Of a stretch of DNA of 64,000 nt, positions 60,614 through 64,000 are shown one piece after another (position 1 is the stretch's first letter; each line of letters begins with the position of its first letter). The stretch spans positions 3,968,001-4,032,000 of the forward strand of contig OZ241871.1 of assembly GCA_965202955.1 (NCBI GenBank), written 5' to 3'. A program made the translations under genes and the position numbers. This stretch comes from Bin5 sp034422415 (GTDB lineage Bacteria > Chloroflexota > Anaerolineae > Caldilineales > Caldilineaceae). The notes beneath the pieces were generated by a model. It saw nothing but the letters and a program-made list of their open reading frames with translations, was not told the origin of the DNA and searched no databases.

Positions 60614-61645
60614 TTAATAGTAGATTGTCGAATCCAAATTCTTGTGGAGAAGATCAAGTCTGCGGACGAAAACAAACCCACATGAATGACATTCGCAGCT
60701 TGTGTAATGTGCTCCTATATTTAGACCGGAGAACTGATTGTGCGGGTTCCTACTTATATTTCTTAACCCACAAGAAGGGCATCGACTGACGACTGCCTCC
60801 AAGGGTGGAAATTTTCCTTGCAAGGCGTGTCGCACCTCACCAATTTGAAAGAGCACTAGCTCTGCTGGCCCCATTCTTTCATGGGGATTTTCTTTTATGA
60901 TTTCTCTGAAAATTCGATTTAAGTGCCATGTCTCTTCATTTTTGGGAAACATCATCCCCATTGATTTGTTGCTAATAGCAGGGGCTTCACGTTCAAAAAC
61001 GCGTTCTGATGTTATAGTTGACCAAAGCACTTTTGCTGCGGAATAAATGTCAGTATACGTCCCTGTCTCATACAAACTGCCTGCACCACATTCTGGAGGG
61101 GCGTAGTTGCGAGTTCCAAGGTTTTCGCCTGCCAAGGTAATGTGACTGCCTTCAACTTTCTGGCATAACCCAAAATCTATCAGGCGGATACTACCGTCTT
61201 CTAAGACGAGAATGTTGCTAGGGCTAATGTCACGATGAGTTATGCCTCTATCGTGACATACTCTTAGTGCCTTGATAATCTTCTCAAACAGATCAAGACA
61301 TTTCAACGTATCTTCTTCAAACGGGTTACAGGGTGATTCAAGAGTGATTTCAGTGAGAGACTTGGCATCTTCGAAGTACTCCATTACATAGAATTGAAAA
61401 TCGTCTTCACTCCTTGAGTTGTCAAATATTTTTATTATTGAGGGGTGATCGATTGATTTTAGGAATTCAATTTCTTCTTGGAATCTTTGTCGCGCCTTTA
61501 AGTCTCCAGGGTTATGTAACTCTTTAAGTGCGTATTTCTTATCATCTGGGTAAGGGCCATCTGAGACAATGTAAATAGTGCCCTGACCACCTTTACCGAG
61601 AGTTTCCCCAGTGGGGACCCATCGACAATCTTCTGGTACAGCCAT
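60614..61645 (-). CDS. Ser/Thr protein kinase with C-terminal zinc ribbon
   Basis: 343 residues starting MAVPEDCRWVPTGETLGKGGQGTIY; AAAAGGA is about 8 nt upstream. Hanks motifs: Gly-rich loop LGKGGQGTIY (17-25), Lys41 in YALKEL, catalytic HRDISPSNIL (137-146), DFG at 157-159 and GTRNYAPPE (177-185). The last ~50 residues carry CPSCGLRN and CECHSCGFVF, a zinc ribbon. No membrane span, so cytoplasmic. Target unknown. An IS3 fragment ends only 17 nt upstream of the start. Confidence 0.88.
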   Translation of the reverse strand: MAVPEDCRWVPTGETLGKGGQGTIYIVSDGPYPDDKKYALKELHNPGDLKARQRFQEEIEFLKSIDHPSIIKIFDNSRSEDDFQFYVMEYFEDAKSLTEITLESPCNPFEEDTLKCLDLFEKIIKALRVCHDRGITHRDISPSNILVLEDGSIRLIDFGLCQKVEGSHITLAGENLGTRNYAPPECGAGSLYETGTYTDIYSAAKVLWSTITSERVFEREAPAISNKSMGMMFPKNEETWHLNRIFREIIKENPHERMGPAELVLFQIGEVRHALQGKFPPLEAVVSRCPSCGLRNISRNPHNQFSGLNIGAHYTSCECHSCGFVFVRRLDLLHKNLDSTIYY

Positions 61646-61662
61646 TTGCTTAGTCCTTTTGC

Positions 61663-61890
61663 GAGTTTCAACGGGAAGTCGGGGGACGAACTGCTGGAAA
61701 GAGAGGTCTTCTATACATTGCTGGAGGTGCGTGTGCTGACGGAGCGATACAGGCGGACTTACAACCAGGTCAGACCGCACAACTCACTGGGCTACCGGCC
61801 ACCGGCGCCTGAGGCCCTCTTGCCTGCCGACCCTGTCCCCGCGCTTGTCGGACTAACATAACGGGTGGTACAAACACCGGGGGCAGGTCA
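61663..61890 (+). pseudogene. IS3-family remnant, 3' end of orfB plus terminal repeat
   Basis: Coding for ELLEREVFYTLLEVRVLTER and YNQVRPHNSLGYRPPAPEALLPADP, the C-terminus of OrfB, then GGGGGCAGGTCA at 61879-61890. It matches the end of the IS3 element at 56279 with a few changes. Its left edge abuts the kinase start region. Confidence 0.8.
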
Positions 61891-61983
61891 AGCCCCCTGC
61901 GACCATCTTGCACGTTCGATCCTATCATATTGATCAAACGGCGCAAAACAGCGACCTCACTCCGTCGGGGGAAACGAAAAAGT

Positions 61984-62193
61984 ATGGACGAAAACGCTTT
62001 GCGGCAACGCGAACTCGAACTCGCCGAGATTACAGCTGAAAACGTTACCCACGCCGCCGAAAGCCTGCAAACCATTCGCGACTGGATTACATTTTGGTCG
62101 ATCCTCCTCATAATCGTCGGCATCATCTTTGCATGCATCGCCGTTTTCACTTGGATATACGACCCGCTCGTCACAGGTCCGGCCACACCATAG
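61984..62193 (+). CDS. Small single-span membrane protein
   Basis: 69 residues starting MDENALRQRELELAEITAENV; residues about 36-60 (WITFWSILLIIVGIIFACIAVF) form one strong membrane span, with a short tail. No family recognised. It lies between two IS3 remnants. An upstream in-frame start at 61930 would only add a basic extension. Confidence 0.5.
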   Translation: MDENALRQRELELAEITAENVTHAAESLQTIRDWITFWSILLIIVGIIFACIAVFTWIYDPLVTGPATP

Positions 62194-62251
62194 GTTGCGA
62201 ATCCCTGCCTAAAACAAGGAGGACACCCATGAAACGCACCCTTATCACCGC

Positions 62252-62336
62252 CGCCTGAGGCCCTCTTGCCTGCCGACACTGTCCCCGCGCTTGTCGGACT
62301 AACATAACGGGTGGTACAAACATCGGGGGCAGGTCA
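62252..62336 (+). mobile_element. IS3-family terminal fragment (85 bp)
   Basis: CGCCTGAGGCCCTCTTGCC to GGGGGCAGGTCA (62325-62336) is a third copy of the IS3 element's end, nearly identical to that at 61890. It interrupts a frame beginning MKRTLITAA (62229), so it probably broke a gene. Confidence 0.8.
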
Positions 62337-62688
62337 GCCAGCAAAGGAGACAAGGGGACATAATGTTCCTTCTTGATATATCTTTGCCAGCAATTGACCT
62401 TGACACGATGACTATAAACTATCTGGTTGTAGACAGAAAGCAGGGAGAATCGACAGGAGAGATCGAATCGCAATTCCAATGGGGTGTTGACCCTGGTTCT
62501 GCTGTGTGTTCTGATGGGGTGAAAGAAGGGGCGTGCTGGCGAGGGAGGATTGTGATGGTTTTGGGGCGTCAGTGTTGTCGCCCCATCAATTCCAATGCTA
62601 TGAATTCAGCCCGCTCGACAACTCCATAAAAGCCGGGGGCCGCTGTTCCAGCAGCGGCCCCCCAAAAAACAACCGAAAGGAATTCCTA
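62337..62688. other. Intergenic stretch with a weak small reading frame
   Basis: A frame from 62363 to 62629 (88 codons, AAGGAGA upstream) starts MFLLDISLPAIDLDTMTINYLVV, but its tail is Cys/Arg-rich and shows no recognisable domain, so it is not called as a gene. The hairpin at 62635-62662 ends the stretch. Confidence 0.3.
62635..62662. terminator. GC-rich hairpin
   Basis: 11-bp perfect stem GGGGGCCGCTG / CAGCGGCCCCC with a 6-nt loop, flanked by TAAAAGCC on the left and CAAAAAAC on the right. On the minus strand it would be followed by TTTTA, a weak terminator; on the plus strand no U-run follows. Confidence 0.5.
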
Positions 62689-62748
62689 TGGTTGACTCCA
62701 AGCATACCATACCCCAACCAGACATCCAATATGAAAAAGCCCGTTAAG
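62689..62748 (+). CDS. Possible 19-codon leader peptide
   Basis: ATG at 62689 preceded by AAAGGAATTCC encodes MVDSKHTIPQPDIQYEKAR and stops at TAA, overlapping the start of the next gene (62731) in another frame. It has a better ribosome site than the next gene, so translational coupling is possible. The evidence is thin. Confidence 0.25.
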
Positions 62749-63297
62749 GACCTGAACAGCCTGGACCTCCCGTCACAATTCAGAAGCCGAGGCGGAACGC
62801 AAAGGCAGCACAAGAGCGCCGGAATGAAACTCGGCTGCAATGTAGCGTTTTGGGTCGGTTTTGCAGCTGTGGTCCTGGCTTTTGTCGTCATGTTGCTCTT
62901 TCCTGCCACCGCACAGCTGCCGATAGCGAGAGGTTTTCCTACTCCTACCACTTCTCCAATTGTTCGACTTGCCGAAAGTGAAGCGCGACGAATCTGGATT
63001 GCCGATGGCTCATCAGTAAATGATGTGTCCCTTTACACGACTTTGTTGCTGAAAACTATGCAAGAATGCGAACTGTTAAACCTGTGGCAAGATCCTTACA
63101 CCGTTAGAAGTACAGCAAACTTGATAATGGCAGCAGGCGGTGAAATTGAGAAAGTCGCACCCACCGTAGATGTCCCGCGTTTTAAGATCATGTACATGAT
63201 TTCATTTGAAAAGGATAACGACAACGATTGCATCATCTGGTTAGCCGGGGCCGTGAGCTTGGCAAAAATCGAAGCAGAAAGCGGCACCTTTGACTGA
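62731..63297 (+). CDS. Membrane-anchored hypothetical protein
   Basis: 188 residues from ATG 62731. A 30-residue basic N-terminus is followed by one membrane span at about 38-58 (VAFWVGFAAVVLAFVVMLLF) and an extracytoplasmic domain with SEARRIWIADGSSVNDVSLY and FKIMYMISFEKDNDNDCIIW. No family recognised. A terminator at 63299-63326 directly follows the stop, which supports it as a real transcript. The start codon is uncertain (no Shine-Dalgarno). Confidence 0.5.
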   Translation: MKKPVKDLNSLDLPSQFRSRGGTQRQHKSAGMKLGCNVAFWVGFAAVVLAFVVMLLFPATAQLPIARGFPTPTTSPIVRLAESEARRIWIADGSSVNDVSLYTTLLLKTMQECELLNLWQDPYTVRSTANLIMAAGGEIEKVAPTVDVPRFKIMYMISFEKDNDNDCIIWLAGAVSLAKIEAESGTFD

Positions 63298-63298
63298 A

Positions 63299-63326
63299 AA
63301 AGGACGTGCCATTTGGCACCTCCTTT
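63299..63326 (+). terminator. Terminator after the 62731 gene
   Basis: Two-part stem AAAGGA-C-GTGCC with GGCAC-C-TCCTTT, one C-C mismatch and loop ATTT, ending in TTT. It begins 2 nt after the stop codon. Confidence 0.6.
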
Positions 63327-63339
63327 CTGGATAACAAAA

Positions 63340-63371
63340 GCCCGCCAGCGCTTGAGCTTGCACTGGCGGGC
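63340..63371 (-). terminator. Terminator for the leftward gene at 63401
   Basis: 9-bp stem GCCCGCCAG / CTGGCGGGC; on the minus strand it is followed by TTTTG. About 30 nt past the stop at 63401. With 63299-63326 it forms back-to-back terminators between convergent genes. Confidence 0.65.
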
Positions 63372-63400
63372 TGCTCGACCTGAATCGTTGTTGAGCTGTG

Positions 63401-63604
63401 TCAGGCCGGAATCAACTCACTCTGTTCGAGTGCAGGCAGTCTGCTCTCAATGCCTCCAAGACGACTGTCGATGATGTTGAGCCTTTGAGTTGTTATCTCT
63501 CGGGCGTAAGTAGCTGATTTGCGATGTTGTACCGTCTTGATCTGTTCTTTGCGAAAGTCCTCTCGGAATTCCTGCATCTTTGAGCTTGGCCCCAAAATGT
63601 GCAT
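63401..63604 (-). CDS. Small coiled-coil hypothetical protein
   Basis: 67 residues, charged and helical: KMQEFREDFRKEQIKTVQHRK, then TTQRLNIIDSRLGGIESRLPALEQSEL, a heptad-like C-terminal helix (landmarks RLNIIDSRLGGIESRL). No membrane span. A downstream terminator supports it. No family recognised. Confidence 0.45.
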   Translation of the reverse strand: MHILGPSSKMQEFREDFRKEQIKTVQHRKSATYAREITTQRLNIIDSRLGGIESRLPALEQSELIPA

Positions 63605-63657
63605 AGGTATATGATCCCCATTGTTATTCTGTTGCCAGTATGAGGTAATAACGAACC

Positions 63658-63927
63658 ATGAGCAACGGTTCTGATGTACGACTCAATGATTTGGCGGAGA
63701 AACTAAAGGCTATGCTTAATGAGGCACCGCGTCGAGGGAAAGGACCTATGTTTCACCTGTTCGGCATCATGTATGCCACGGAACTGAGAGGTATAGCCAA
63801 GTCTGACCTTGATTATATTGCTCACCGTGCGGGTAGCCCCGGCTATACGATGGGCACAGAAATCCTCAAGGGGATTAAACTGGCGCAATATGTAGATGTG
63901 AAAGCAGAATTTAGACGCCTAAAATAG
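63658..63927 (+). CDS. Small HTH-like hypothetical protein
   Basis: 89 residues with MFHLFGIMYATELRGIAKSDLDYIAHRAGSPGYTMGTEILKGIKLAQYV, of which LFGIMYATEL and AGSPGYTMGTEILKGIKLA recall an HTH-like domain seen in small proteins that occur near restriction or mobile genes. GAGGTAATAAC lies upstream of the ATG. The function is unknown; no partner methylase or nuclease is in the window. Confidence 0.55.
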   Translation: MSNGSDVRLNDLAEKLKAMLNEAPRRGKGPMFHLFGIMYATELRGIAKSDLDYIAHRAGSPGYTMGTEILKGIKLAQYVDVKAEFRRLK

Positions 63928-64000
63928 TTTGGAGAGTTGGAGTAAGGTCATTGTTCAGCAAGCAGAATAACGGACTTCAACGCTCTCCCAGACACCGAGT

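Noticed and set aside
61646..61780. 45-residue N-terminal extension of the kinase
   Set aside because: It is the antisense translation of the IS3 remnant; AAAAGGA before 61645 supports the shorter start.
62533..62730. Longer N-terminus (from 62533) for the membrane protein
   Set aside because: Would add 66 residues translated from the GC-rich hairpin and a non-conserved region; the ATG at 62731 gives a normal signal-anchor layout.
1..64000. CRISPR arrays, rRNA or tRNA genes
   Set aside because: No regularly spaced repeats, rRNA-like stretches or cloverleaf-like sequences were seen on reading; a tRNAscan/Infernal run would confirm.

Overview
The window is a high-GC bacterial chromosome segment. 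It has the look of a Chloroflexota genome, most likely a Caldilineales/Anaerolineae-type or sponge-associated lineage. This is inferred from the mix of lipoprotein-type ABC binding proteins, repeated phytanoyl-CoA dioxygenase (PhyH) genes, many Gfo/Idh/MocA oxidoreductases, DUF3830 and DUF6807 proteins, an Uma2-type endonuclease relic and HicAB. No rRNA, tRNA or CRISPR array was seen, so the taxonomy is not proved.

Layout. (1) 1-9218: the 3' end of rtcB, then a leftward run with a DUF6295 protein, a dienelactone hydrolase, a sulfatase, two divergent MTAP/PNP-fold proteins, and an NMT1/taurine-type ABC transporter (permease, ATPase, binding protein) with a decayed second binding-protein gene between ATPase and binding protein; a PhyH dioxygenase closes it. 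(2) 9456-34042: a rightward catabolic block. It starts at a strong sigma70-like promoter and a long hairpin-rich leader, followed by a peptide/oligosaccharide-type ABC importer (binding protein and two permeases), three Gfo/Idh/MocA oxidoreductases, an LDH2-type dehydrogenase, a sialidase-like propeller, an HpaI-type aldolase, a leaderless Kelch gene, two PhyH dioxygenases, two paralogous five-bladed-propeller proteins, a GH127-like protein, a PIG-L deacetylase, and a UGSC-family gene interrupted by an in-frame TGA. (3) 34107-52498: an 18-kb leftward block with DUF3830 (x2), Asp/Glu racemase-like (x2), DUF6807, FAH, VOC, Gfo/Idh, GNAT, class III aminotransferase, 2-hydroxyacid dehydrogenase, M20 peptidase, PhyH (x2), a second OppBC-type importer with its binding protein, and a third propeller protein. 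(4) 52813-55808: gene relics (MalG-type permease, Uma2), HicBA and an amidase. (5) 55862-64000: a mobile, AT-richer accessory region. It holds an IS3-family element inserted into an IS1595-family element, several IS3 fragments, a Ser/Thr kinase with a zinc ribbon, and small orphan genes with neat terminators.

How it may work together: blocks 2 and 3 look like uptake-plus-catabolism loci for unidentified organic solutes. Sugars or sugar-acid derivatives fit block 2; amino/keto-acid or peptide-like compounds fit block 3. Binding proteins and permeases import, PhyH enzymes hydroxylate, and oxidoreductases, aldolase, FAH, aminotransferase and peptidase degrade. Substrates cannot be read from the sequence.

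The most notable item is the UGSC-family gene at 26004-27647. Its TGA (26295-26297) sits at the family's selenocysteine position (His-U-Ser-Thr-Cys), the frame stays open for 449 more codons, and a short hairpin with a GG-containing loop lies 17 nt downstream, as expected for a bacterial SECIS. The protein is therefore probably a 547-residue selenoprotein rather than two fragments.
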